Assembly: GCA_031267815.1 (NCBI GenBank)
Contig: JAIRYI010000029.1
Coordinates: 1 to 64,000, forward strand
Reading direction: 5' to 3'
DNA length: 64,000 nt
DNA from: Desulfarculales bacterium
GTDB taxonomy: Bacteria; Desulfobacterota; Desulfarculia; Desulfarculales; Desulfarculaceae
The notes beneath the pieces are model-generated. The model made no database searches and was not told the DNA's origin. It worked only from the letters and a program-made list of their open reading frames with translations. Below, in pieces: positions 39,463 to 47,270 of the stretch (the stretch's first letter is position 1; each line of letters begins with the position of its first letter). Made by a program: the position numbers and the translations under genes.

Positions 39463-40710
39463 ATGATTGATAAAATTAAAAATCTTAGCTTATGGAAACG
39501 GCTGGGCCTTATAATGGCAATAGCCGGCCCCGGCATTATCACGTCCAATGTTGACAATGATGCCGGAGGAATCACCACCTACTCGTTGGCAGGATCTGAA
39601 TTCGGCTTCAAATTACTGTGGAGTCTGCTGCCTATTACTATTATTCTGGTTGTAGTGCAAGACTTAAGCGCGCGTATGGGTACTGTCACCGGCAAAGGCT
39701 TGGCCGCTCTGATTCGCGAACGTTTTGGCGCAGGGATAACTTTTTATTTGATGATTGGACTCGTTTTTACCAATTTGGGTAATACTATCGCCGAGTTTGC
39801 CGGGGTAGCGGCATCTATGCAGATATTTGGCATAAAACCAGTCATATCTGTTCCTCTTTCCGCTATTCTGGTATGGTTTCTGGTGCTTAAAGCATCTTAT
39901 AAAGTAGTGGAAAAAGTATTTCTCTGGGCCTGTCTGTTTTATATATCCTATATTATATCAGGAATTATGGTTGAACCCGATTGGGGGGCAACAGTAAAGA
40001 CTATAATTGACCCGGATAATTTCGATCTATCCTATGAAGCTACTATTATGGTGGTGGCCTTGGTAGGTACAACCATTGCCCCTTGGATGCAATTTTATCT
40101 TCAGGCTTCTATTGTGGACAAAGGCTTAACTTATAATAATTACCGTCTGGTGCGATGGGATGTCATTATAGGTTCTGTTTGCGTGGCTGTCGTCGCTTTT
40201 TTTATTATTCTGGTCTGCGCCATTACTATGTATCCACATGGTATCATCATTGAAGATGCCAGTCAGGCCGCCTTAGCCCTGGCTCCGGTCGCCGGTTATT
40301 ATGCTTCCACGTTGTTTGCGTTCGGCCTTTTAAATGCCTCTTTATTTGCCGCCTGTATTTTGCCTCTGTCCACGGCTTATACCGTATGTGAGGCCTTAGG
40401 CTGGGAAGCTTCCGTAGATTTGCGTTTTAGTGAAGCTCCGCAATTTTATGTTTTATATGCTATGATGATTATATTGGGAGCTGGAATCATTATGATTCCC
40501 AATCTCCCATTAATACCCATTATGTATTTTTCCCAAGTATTAAATGGGTTGGTTCTGCCTGTGGTTCTGTGTTTTATGGTGCTTTTGGTTACGGATGAAC
40601 AATTGATGAGGGAAGCCCGTCTGGGCAGGCTTGGCATGATCTTCAATTGGGGAGTGGTGGTTATACTTTCTTTATTATCCGTTTATTTGGCTTGGGTATC
40701 AATATTCTGA
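39463..40710 (+). CDS. NRAMP (SLC11)-like divalent metal transporter with altered metal site
   Basis: This 415-residue protein has about eleven helices. The TM1 motif is SNVDNDAGG (about 28-36) in place of the usual DPGN, and the TM6 motif is GTTIAPWMQFYLQ (about 202-214), where NRAMP Mn/Fe carriers have a metal-binding Met in MPH. Loss of that methionine is known to shift the SLC11 family away from transition metals, so Mg2+ or another hard ion is a fair inference. FTNLGNTIAEFAGVAA and LSTAYTVCEALGWE support the family call. It follows the MgtE-N/CBS gene, which suggests a Mg-responsive pair. Confidence 0.88.
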   Translation: MIDKIKNLSLWKRLGLIMAIAGPGIITSNVDNDAGGITTYSLAGSEFGFKLLWSLLPITIILVVVQDLSARMGTVTGKGLAALIRERFGAGITFYLMIGLVFTNLGNTIAEFAGVAASMQIFGIKPVISVPLSAILVWFLVLKASYKVVEKVFLWACLFYISYIISGIMVEPDWGATVKTIIDPDNFDLSYEATIMVVALVGTTIAPWMQFYLQASIVDKGLTYNNYRLVRWDVIIGSVCVAVVAFFIILVCAITMYPHGIIIEDASQAALALAPVAGYYASTLFAFGLLNASLFAACILPLSTAYTVCEALGWEASVDLRFSEAPQFYVLYAMMIILGAGIIMIPNLPLIPIMYFSQVLNGLVLPVVLCFMVLLVTDEQLMREARLGRLGMIFNWGVVVILSLLSVYLAWVSIF

Positions 40711-40773
40711 CAAATTGCGAGGCGGTCTGTCCGTGTCCCGCTGAACCCAGCATATTTGCAAAGGGAGAATATC

Positions 40774-42126
40774 ATGAGTTTATCGGAAAAATTTGTTGGC
40801 CCTATTTCGAAAATCAAATATGAACAGTTGCCCTCCGAAGTGATATTTAAGGCCAAATTATGCATTCTTCATACGTTTGCCTGCACATTTGCCGGCCTTG
40901 ACTCAAGTTGGTCAAAAGCCGCCCGGGATATGACTGCGGCTTTTTATCCTGACGGGGATACTTCTGTATGGTTTACATCCCAGCGCACCAATGTGGCGGA
41001 AGCCGTTTTCACTAACGCGGTGGCAGTACAGAGTATTTTATATGAGGATATCCACCGTGATTCCAACGCTCATCCAGGGATAATTATTCCACCTGTGGTT
41101 TTAGCTCTGGGAGAACATTTACATTTAGATGGTAAAAAAATAATCACAGCGCTGGTAGCCGGTTACGAAATGATGGGACGTATCGGGCGCGGAACAGTAT
41201 CGCCTGATTTTGCCAGCCGCGGTTTCCGGCCCACTTCCATTATTGGCACCTTCGGCAGTGCCATAAGTGCTGGAATATTATTGAATTTGACATATAAAGA
41301 ACATTTGTGCGCCTTCGCTTTGGCTGCCAATTTTACTTCCGGTATCAATGAATGGGCTTTTGCCGGTTCAGATGATCTCTACTTTCAAAACGGATGGGCG
41401 GCCCGCGGCGGTGTGATAGCCGCCGCCCTGGCGGCTCGCGGCGTCACTGCTCCCACAACTATTCTGGAGGGCAAAAACGGTTTTATTAATGCTTACAGTT
41501 TTTCCTCGGAAAATCTGAAGGCGGTAAATTGTGAAGACGGTAATTTTGTCATCTCTGATGTGCTTTTCAAACCGGCTCCCGCCTGCGCCCTGGTGCAGAC
41601 GACCGGACAGGCAGCCCTTGACGCCCGGAAAGCGGGCATCAAGCCTAAAGATATTGTCAAAGGTGAGATTATAACTTTTGAACTGGGCAAATCTTATGCC
41701 GGTTGTGATTATGCCGGACCTTTCAGCAATGTGTTGCAAGCCAGGATGAGTAATCAGTTTAATTTTGCCGCCGCCTTGGTAAACGGGAAGATTACCAATC
41801 AAAATTATTTAAATTTCGCCGATCCCAAAGTTAATGATTTGGCCGGAAAATTAACAGTAAGGGTAGAGCGTGCATATACTGATGCGTTTCCGGTAAAACA
41901 GCCGGTGCGTGTCGATTTGATCATGTGTGACAATCAGCTTCGCAGTTTTTATCGCGAAGAACCGGTCTATTTGGATGCAGAGACTATTGTTTCTAAATTG
42001 TTCGATTATTGTACTCCGGTTTATGGACGGTCATTGGTGGAGCAAGCGCTGGACAGGATTTTTAACCTTGAAAAGATATCCGATGTGAGTGGACTGTGCC
42101 GTTTATTCTCCGTTGATGCTATATGA
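40774..42126 (+). CDS. MmgE/PrpD family protein
   Basis: This 450-residue protein (ATG at 40774 after AAAGGGAGA) belongs to the 2-methylcitrate dehydratase-like family. KAKLCILHTFACTFAG, AVAVQSILYEDIHRDSNAHP and GYEMMGRIGRGT are typical, with FRPTSIIGTFGSAISAGILL and a C-terminal FKPAPACALVQTTGQAALDA. Members are dehydratases, isomerases or aconitate decarboxylases, and sequence alone does not tell which. No prpB or prpC is near. The accessory island begins just downstream. Confidence 0.88.
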   Translation: MSLSEKFVGPISKIKYEQLPSEVIFKAKLCILHTFACTFAGLDSSWSKAARDMTAAFYPDGDTSVWFTSQRTNVAEAVFTNAVAVQSILYEDIHRDSNAHPGIIIPPVVLALGEHLHLDGKKIITALVAGYEMMGRIGRGTVSPDFASRGFRPTSIIGTFGSAISAGILLNLTYKEHLCAFALAANFTSGINEWAFAGSDDLYFQNGWAARGGVIAAALAARGVTAPTTILEGKNGFINAYSFSSENLKAVNCEDGNFVISDVLFKPAPACALVQTTGQAALDARKAGIKPKDIVKGEIITFELGKSYAGCDYAGPFSNVLQARMSNQFNFAAALVNGKITNQNYLNFADPKVNDLAGKLTVRVERAYTDAFPVKQPVRVDLIMCDNQLRSFYREEPVYLDAETIVSKLFDYCTPVYGRSLVEQALDRIFNLEKISDVSGLCRLFSVDAI

Positions 42127-42196
42127 AGAACAAGTTTGTCTGCACACGACATTTACCATGGATTCAAAGAGGGCGAAATTTTTGGGCTACGCCATA

Positions 42197-42301
42197 GTTT
42201 ACATAATATAACTTATGCGACACTAATTTAAATAAATATTATCTTCTTCAAACAGGCTTGCATAAACCCAATATTAGTCGCATAAGTTATATTATGTAAA
42301 C
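42197..42301. repeat. MITE-like palindromic element (25-bp perfect inverted repeats)
   Basis: The left arm GTTTACATAATATAACTTAT (on through 42221, ending GCGAC) is the exact inverse of the right arm at 42277-42301. A TAAT/ATTA pairing continues inside after a 2-base bulge, and 55 AT-rich bases lie between the arms. No reading frame is inside. A diverged third copy of the right arm lies at 44013-44042, so the ends seem mobile. No clear target-site duplication was seen. Confidence 0.75.
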
Positions 42302-42402
42302 CAATATAAAAAGCCCGGCACATATAGCCTCTCCAGAACTTCCTGATAAAATAGCCATAGGGTGAGTCCCCCGAGTCCAAGGGCAAGGAGGTGATGTCCC
42401 AT

Positions 42403-42492
42403 ATGATGGAACAGTTCCTAATGGACATTCTGGACACAGTTGTGGCCGGTGTCCTTGTGGTGTTTATTTCTCGCTATTTTTTAGGGCGTTAA
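42403..42492 (+). CDS. 29-residue hydrophobic peptide, type I toxin-like
   Basis: The peptide begins MMEQFLMDILDTVVAG, continues VLVVFISRYF and ends LGR. AAGGAGG (42385-42391) lies 11 bases before the first ATG. It has one membrane-spanning helix, acidic residues at the front and basic residues at the end, a layout like Fst/Ldr-type toxins. A perfect 13-bp inverted repeat follows 6 bases after the stop, as in par/Fst loci where toxin and antisense RNAs share a terminator. The antisense RNA is not proven. Alternatively it is a small membrane protein of another role. Confidence 0.55.
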   Translation: MMEQFLMDILDTVVAGVLVVFISRYFLGR

Positions 42493-42498
42493 ATAGGT

Positions 42499-42531
42499 TG
42501 CCTCTGTAGGAACTGCGATCCTACAGAGGCA
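42499..42531. terminator. Bidirectional terminator-like hairpin after the small peptide gene
   Basis: TGCCTCTGTAGGA (42499-42511) pairs perfectly with TCCTACAGAGGCA (42519-42531) around ACTGCGA. T-tracts on either side are weak. On the minus strand a TATAAT box (42555-42560) lies just behind it, without a good -35 element. Confidence 0.6.
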
Positions 42532-42588
42532 CAAACTTTAAGTCTGACAGAATGATTATAGAAAAGTATTACAATAAGGAGTTGCCAC

Positions 42589-43413
42589 ATGTGGACCATA
42601 GATGGAGAGGAAGTCATTGTTTTGGGGGACAGAACAACCCATGGCGGAGAAGTTATCACGGCGTCAGAAAAAGTTTCTTTGCTTGGTAAACCAGTCGCCT
42701 GTGTGGGCGATCAAGTTACCTGTCCGCGATGCGAAGGTATACATACCATCATTTCCGGTGCGCCGAGAGCAACCGCCTACGATAAGGCGATAGCGAGAAA
42801 CGGAGACAGCGTTTCTTGTGGAGCTAAGCTGATCAGCGCGAGCGCGGCCATTCGTGGTGTTCGGTTAGAGGATGACAACAGCAACATGGTTCCATTTGGT
42901 GAGAGGTGGATCAGCGGGAGCGCGGACATTCTTGGTGTCAGAAGGCTTGTCGAATCAAAGGCTGTGGATGAAAAAACACATGAATCCCAGGCAGAATATC
43001 CTTACATTGATGATGATGAAGGAAATCTTTATCGGGATGAATTAGGAATATATCTTGGCAGCCAACCGGCATTAACCAGTAAGAGTTCTATCATTTTTGA
43101 AAATAAACCAGGATTTGAAGCTTTTGGTAATAATCCAAGTGCTTACGTGCTAGGCGGACTCACTCCAAACAAGGGTTTGGCGGGGTCGTTAAATGATGCC
43201 GCCAAAGGAGTAACGTATCTTGTTGTTTATGGTGACCCCAAAACAGGCAAACCGTCAAGTTGGCGACTCTACGAGTACAGAGGAACAGGAAAATATGCGC
43301 CTGACACTAAGATAGAGATATATAAGTTTTTTCTGGTTCCAAATGTGAGAGAAGCTCAAAACAAAGTTTGGTTTCAAAAAAATTTAACTGCCTTCAGGCG
43401 TTCAAGGCCATAG
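42589..43413 (+). CDS. PAAR-domain protein with unidentified C-terminal domain, candidate T6SS effector
   Basis: Of 274 residues, the first 95 form a PAAR domain (VIVLGDRTTHGGEVITASE, VACVGDQVTCPRCEGIHTI, AIARNGDSVSCGAKLISAS), the spike tip carried by VgrG in type VI secretion. A linker follows with an in-frame duplication: ISASAAIRGVR (82-92) and ISGSADILGVR (108-118). The last 130 residues (for example FEAFGNNPSAYVLGGLTPNK, TYLVVYGDPKTGKPSSWRLY) match no family I know and are a candidate toxin. AAGGAG precedes the ATG. A small membrane protein gene lies 32 bases downstream. No T6SS structural gene is in the window. Confidence 0.85.
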   Translation: MWTIDGEEVIVLGDRTTHGGEVITASEKVSLLGKPVACVGDQVTCPRCEGIHTIISGAPRATAYDKAIARNGDSVSCGAKLISASAAIRGVRLEDDNSNMVPFGERWISGSADILGVRRLVESKAVDEKTHESQAEYPYIDDDEGNLYRDELGIYLGSQPALTSKSSIIFENKPGFEAFGNNPSAYVLGGLTPNKGLAGSLNDAAKGVTYLVVYGDPKTGKPSSWRLYEYRGTGKYAPDTKIEIYKFFLVPNVREAQNKVWFQKNLTAFRRSRP

Positions 43414-43445
43414 TACCACGAATTACCAACCCCGTTAGATGATAC

Positions 43446-43895
43446 ATGAACAATTTAGAGGGAGAGATGTTTTTTACCATATGTTTTAACATGTTGGGCA
43501 TTGTCTGCGTACTCGCCTTGGTCTGGCTGATAATAAAATTATTAATTACATTCAGAACTCCGCGCACGCCACTATCCCTAAAGACTAAAGTGTTATCTTT
43601 ATTTTTGGGGCTCCTGATGGGATTTGTCGCAACTGTAGGAACAATTTACGCCTTTGTTGCAGGTTTTTTTATATTGAACATGCCCAACTTGGATGAATAT
43701 AATATAATTGGTATGCTTTACCTAGCCGCTTGTTTTTCTTTTGTTTTATCCTATGTATTAAGCAAAATAACATGGCTTGTTTATCGACGTGGTTTGACAA
43801 AACTGATACTTTATAGCGCCCTTATTGTTTCTGTGTATTTCACATTGCAGCCAATTGGTTACAACTGGTTACGACTTTTATCCATCGTGCCGTAA
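43446..43895 (+). CDS. Small polytopic membrane protein, candidate immunity protein for the PAAR protein
   Basis: This 149-residue protein is not recognised. Four hydrophobic helices are visible: around FNMLGIVCVLALVWLIIKLL, SLFLGLLMGFVATVGTIYAF, IIGMLYLAACFSFVLSYVL and LILYSALIVSVYFTLQP. It follows the PAAR gene by 32 bases in the same direction, the usual place of an immunity gene. Such a topology would suit a toxin acting at the inner membrane or in the periplasm. This is inference from position only. The start could also be the ATG at 43467, preceded closely by GAGGGAG. Confidence 0.6.
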   Translation: MNNLEGEMFFTICFNMLGIVCVLALVWLIIKLLITFRTPRTPLSLKTKVLSLFLGLLMGFVATVGTIYAFVAGFFILNMPNLDEYNIIGMLYLAACFSFVLSYVLSKITWLVYRRGLTKLILYSALIVSVYFTLQPIGYNWLRLLSIVP

Positions 43896-44012
43896 TTTGG
43901 TGAGCGTTGGTTTTCAATGTATTGACGCAGAATAGTAATTGGTGCATTGTCACAACTTCTGGAAAAATAATTTGTTAATGCCATAATAAATACAATATGT
44001 TAAGCTAGCTGA

Positions 44013-44042
44013 GTTCGCATAAAAAAATAACATTATGTAAAC
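44013..44042. repeat. Diverged copy of the MITE-like right end
   Basis: CGCATAAAAAAATAACATTA followed by TGTAAAC matches the 42277-42301 arm with a small insertion and a few changes. With the left arm at 42197 it would bracket a 1.85-kb segment holding the peptide, PAAR and membrane protein genes. The surrounding 43896-44200 is AT-rich and contains no gene I can support. Confidence 0.5.
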
Positions 44043-44200
44043 TAAAATGTTTTAAAATAAATTCCCGTTTTTCTCAGGTAAAAAAATTAAAGTTTTATGA
44101 AAATTATCCGAAAATAATTTTAGGGGAAATATTATTATGCCGCTGGGGTTAATAGGCATAAAATAACAAAAAATAAAGAACGATTGGTTGGGGGGGAACC

Positions 44201-44479
44201 GTGTCATCGATCATACCACCATACTTACGTATTATTTCTGGAGGGAATAACGCGAAGTTAAACCGCACCGTACCAAGCGCAAATGGTTCTGTGCGTCTTA
44301 GAGACAATAATTTGCAAGTCCCAACTAATTTACGGAGAAATATTTCAATTTCACCGTTAATGTCTGTTACCGCAGCCAATGATTGTTTAAAAGATATATT
44401 GAGCGCTGAATCCCCTATTCCTTTGGGAGATATTCACTTTAATCTTGATTATCACAGAGCCTTAAAACTTCTGCTGTGA
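44201..44479 (+). CDS. Hypothetical protein, 92 residues
   Basis: The frame opens with GTG after GGGGGGAA. It begins SSIIPPYLRIISGGNNAKLN and contains RDNNLQVPTNLRRNISI and ANDCLKDILSAESPIPLGD. It is not recognised. It has no signal or membrane segment and is basic in the middle. It precedes the flagellar rod-type gene by about 190 bases in the same direction. An overlapping minus-strand frame looks less protein-like. The call is tentative. Confidence 0.4.
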   Translation: MSSIIPPYLRIISGGNNAKLNRTVPSANGSVRLRDNNLQVPTNLRRNISISPLMSVTAANDCLKDILSAESPIPLGDIHFNLDYHRALKLLL

Positions 44480-44585
44480 ATTTATTTCTTTAAGTTGAGA
44501 ATCAGGCTGCGCTCAAGAATTACGCATATTTTTAATACCCATCCGGCCTCAAGTTATATGAAAATATAAATTATTTCGAGATAAG

Positions 44586-44623
44586 CGTGTATTTTATTAT
44601 ATTACGTGTGTTTTATTATATTA
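44586..44623 (+). repeat. 19-bp tandem duplication upstream of the flagellar gene
   Basis: CGTGTATTTTATTATATTA (44586-44604) is followed at once by the same 19 bases with one change (44605-44623). Both units are promoter-like AT-rich sequence 45 bases before the gene at 44669, so copy number might affect expression. Confidence 0.7.
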
Positions 44624-44668
44624 TAAGGATATATACTTGATTCATAAAACTTTAAGAAAGAAATTAGC

Positions 44669-45385
44669 ATGTTGCTTAATGCTTTAAACAGCGCGGTCAG
44701 TGGTTTGGAAATCAATAAACGCCGTTTGCAGCAAAGCGCACACAATCTGGCCAATGTCTCTACTCCTGCTTATGTACCCGCACGTATCGAACAAGGCGAC
44801 ATTGCTACAGGCGGAGTACGACAGATCGGCTCTACCTACCTTTTGTCAGGCGGTTTACAAATCACGGACCGTTCTTTAGATTTGGCTATTAACGGCGGCG
44901 GATTTTTTGTGCTGAATGACCCTGACTATGGTCAAGTATATACCCGGGCTGGCAACTTTTCAGTTAATCAGGAAGGTACTTTAACGGATCATGCAGGCCG
45001 TAGCGTTACGCCCGCCATTAATATCCCCGCCAATACCAGCCAACTGAATATCGATTCTCAGGGAGTATGGCAATCATTTGATAATAAAGGTAATTTGCTA
45101 AATCAAACTCAAATGCAAACTGCTTCTTTCGCCAATACGGGAGGATTGCTAAGTTTGGGGGGTAATAATTTTGTCCCTACTTCCGCTTCGGGGCCTGCTA
45201 TATTAAATCCACCCGGAACCGCTGGTCACGGTGATATTATCTCCGGAGTTTTGCAGGCTTCCGGAACCGATTTAGCCCGCGAAATGGTGGAACAACTGGT
45301 TACTCAACACAGTTTTGAAGCCAATATAAAAACTATTCAAACAGTTGATCAGATGTTAGGTTCAATATTGAATATAAAAGCTTAA
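44669..45385 (+). CDS. Flagellar basal-body rod/hook family protein (FlgF/FlgG/FlgE-like)
   Basis: This 238-residue protein has the N-terminal rod signature (LNSAVSGLEINKRRLQQSAH then NLANVSTPAYVPAR), the D1 core (LDLAINGGGFFVLNDP, VYTRAGNFSVNQEGTL) and the C-terminal heptad helix (LAREMVEQLVTQHSFEANIK). Length fits FlgF or FlgG, but the usual flgG neighbours are absent, so I do not choose. It would be exported by the flagellar type III apparatus. It is the only structural flagellar gene in the window. Confidence 0.9.
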   Translation: MLLNALNSAVSGLEINKRRLQQSAHNLANVSTPAYVPARIEQGDIATGGVRQIGSTYLLSGGLQITDRSLDLAINGGGFFVLNDPDYGQVYTRAGNFSVNQEGTLTDHAGRSVTPAINIPANTSQLNIDSQGVWQSFDNKGNLLNQTQMQTASFANTGGLLSLGGNNFVPTSASGPAILNPPGTAGHGDIISGVLQASGTDLAREMVEQLVTQHSFEANIKTIQTVDQMLGSILNIKA

Positions 45386-45419
45386 AAAATTATACTATCA
45401 TCTCATAATAATTGATTTA

Positions 45420-46109
45420 ATGTGTAAACATTTTAAAAAATTTTCTCATTTTGAATGGATAACGTTGCTTCCGGAACCTCTCCCCTCTCCTACTTTCATA
45501 AAATTGCAGAAATTTAAATTACGCCATCATTTTGATGACAACACATATGGACCTGTTTATGAAGTAGAAACAGTAACTACCCCGTGTCTGGACGCTGTGG
45601 TTATTATCATTTATACTCTTGTTCCCCTGCCCCAAGTCATTTTACGTCAAGGGATCCGCCCAGCTGCGGCATGCCGGACTTTGTTGTCTCTTCCTGGAGG
45701 ACGCAAAGAAAAATTGCCGCCAATATTCTGGGAATTGCCCGCGGGCGGAGTGGAGCTTTCTGATTGGGAAAAAAATCCTGACACTGCTCTACAGTTGCGT
45801 GCTGAACAGGAAAGCTGGGAGGAAGTTGGATTGCGCTTACCATCCGATTCATTTTTTGAATTGGGGCCATCTATTTTTCTTGCTTCAGCTTTTTCCCCGG
45901 AACGAATCCATTTTATGGCTATCAGCCGCTCGCAGTCAGGGCCTTTTGATATCGCCCCACCCGGTGACGGACATCCTATGGAACAGGGAGCGTGGGCGCA
46001 ATGGGTTGTTCTGGACGAAGCTTTAAATTGGTGCCGTAATGGTGAAGTGATTGACAGCAAAACGGAAATAGGTTTACGACGCCTGTCAGAATATCTTAAT
46101 AAAATATAA
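45420..46109 (+). CDS. NUDIX hydrolase
   Basis: This 229-residue protein is of the ADP-ribose pyrophosphatase kind. The NUDIX box is stretched: ELPAGGVELSD, a 10-residue insertion, then LRAEQESWEEVGLRLP. It keeps the metal-binding Glu residues but has Gln where Arg is usual. The N-terminal half (YGPVYEVETVTTPCLDAVVI) forms the preceding strands. It hydrolyses a nucleoside diphosphate linked to some other group. The substrate is unknown. No strong ribosome-binding site precedes the ATG. Confidence 0.8.
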   Translation: MCKHFKKFSHFEWITLLPEPLPSPTFIKLQKFKLRHHFDDNTYGPVYEVETVTTPCLDAVVIIIYTLVPLPQVILRQGIRPAAACRTLLSLPGGRKEKLPPIFWELPAGGVELSDWEKNPDTALQLRAEQESWEEVGLRLPSDSFFELGPSIFLASAFSPERIHFMAISRSQSGPFDIAPPGDGHPMEQGAWAQWVVLDEALNWCRNGEVIDSKTEIGLRRLSEYLNKI

Positions 46110-46142
46110 TAATTATTGATATTATTGAAGGAGATGACAGTT

Positions 46143-46685
46143 ATGAGAATACTGCCGGAAGAAAGTATGGCCATTGCGGTGGATTATCAGGAACGACTTT
46201 TGCCAGCGATGCACAACGAAAAGGAATTATTAAAAAACTCCCGCATTTTATTCGAGGGGTTAAAAGCCCTGACTGTGCCGATTTTGGTTTCCCGCCAATA
46301 TCCCAAGGGATTAGGGGATATAATACCGGCATTAAAAACAGAACTTCAGGATTGTCCTGTTTATGATAAAACAACTTTTAGTTGTTATGATAACCCGTCC
46401 ATATATGCGGCCGTGAGAGAATTTAAACGTAAATATATAATTATCTGCGGAGTTGAAGCCCATATTTGTGTGTTACAGACAATAATTGACCTGCAGGCTG
46501 ATGACTATCAAACTATATTTGTGGCTGACTGTATTGCTTCCCGGCAACATCTGGATTGGGAATTGGCTGTAAAAAGAGCAACCCAAGAAGGCAGTGTTAT
46601 TACTTCCTATGAAACTATTTTGTTTGAACTGACCCGCGGCAGTCAAGCACCTGCTTTTAAAACTGTCAGTAATCTGGTTAAATAA
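46143..46685 (+). CDS. Isochorismatase-like cysteine hydrolase
   Basis: This 180-residue hydrolase has the family triad: Asp in AIAVDYQERLLPAM, Lys in VYDKTTFSCYD, and Cys in IIICGVEAHICVLQTIIDL. It is close to YcaC-like proteins. The natural substrate is unknown. The ATG at 46143 follows AAGGAG by 9 bases and is preferred over one at 46116. A bidirectional terminator follows. Confidence 0.9.
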   Translation: MRILPEESMAIAVDYQERLLPAMHNEKELLKNSRILFEGLKALTVPILVSRQYPKGLGDIIPALKTELQDCPVYDKTTFSCYDNPSIYAAVREFKRKYIIICGVEAHICVLQTIIDLQADDYQTIFVADCIASRQHLDWELAVKRATQEGSVITSYETILFELTRGSQAPAFKTVSNLVK

Positions 46686-46721
46686 TACTGTTAATTTTAT
46701 TAGTTATGTCAGATGCCAGAC

Positions 46722-46767
46722 AAAAAAGCCAAAGGCATGAAAATTATCCATGTCCTTTGGCTTTTTT
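46722..46767. terminator. Bidirectional intrinsic terminator
   Basis: AAAAAAGCCAAAGG (46722-46735) pairs with CCTTTGGCTTTTTT (46754-46767), with CATG/CATG pairing inside. The flanking A and T runs give a U-tail on both strands. It serves the convergent hydrolase and lipoprotein genes. Confidence 0.9.
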
Positions 46768-46775
46768 AACCGGAG

Positions 46776-47123
46776 TTATTCGGATGGCGTTTCTTTCATT
46801 TTAATATTATTGGCTGCCTGCATCAGGCGTTCGGACAGTTGTTGCATTTGCTTAATCTGATCCGCGGAAATATTTTTGTTATCTTGCATAAGTTCCTGGG
46901 ACTTAGTGGCAAAGTCCAAAGATTCTTTTTGTAAGGCCTCCAATTCTTCCTTCGTAACGCCCTCAGCCTTTTGCGCCGCCTGTTCATATTTTACTACTAA
47001 TTTTTCATAATCAGCAAGGAATTTGCTGTTTTTGTCATTTCCACAAGCAGGCAAAATAAAGATACACATTACCAGTAAGGCCAAACATAATCCCAGCGTT
47101 TTACCATTAAAAAATCTTTTCAT
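46776..47123 (-). CDS. Small lipoprotein of unknown function
   Basis: This 115-residue protein has a lipoprotein signal (LALLVMCIFILPACGN). The rest is helical and charged, likely coiled coil (DYEKLVVKYEQAAQKAEG, LMQDNKNISADQIKQMQQ). No domain is recognised. It stands alone against a bidirectional terminator. Confidence 0.75.
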   Translation of the reverse strand: MKRFFNGKTLGLCLALLVMCIFILPACGNDKNSKFLADYEKLVVKYEQAAQKAEGVTKEELEALQKESLDFATKSQELMQDNKNISADQIKQMQQLSERLMQAANNIKMKETPSE

Positions 47124-47270
47124 ACATCCTCTCTTTCTTGATGAAATCGTAGTATTTGAACATCAACCGTCAAATTTATATAAGCATACCCAAGCCCTCA
47201 AGCACGTCAAGTTAAAAATCGATTAAATCGAACAGGCGTAGGCTATGGCGAGCTATTCTGGGGTATCGAT

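Noticed and set aside
42197-42301. Integron attC site
   Set aside because: The palindrome lacks the GTTRRRY and RYYYAAC core sites and has perfect arms, so an inverted-repeat mobile element fits better.
44149-44379. Minus-strand open frame overlapping the small gene at 44201
   Set aside because: It has no good ribosome-binding site and an irregular composition. The plus-strand frame is better, though itself uncertain.
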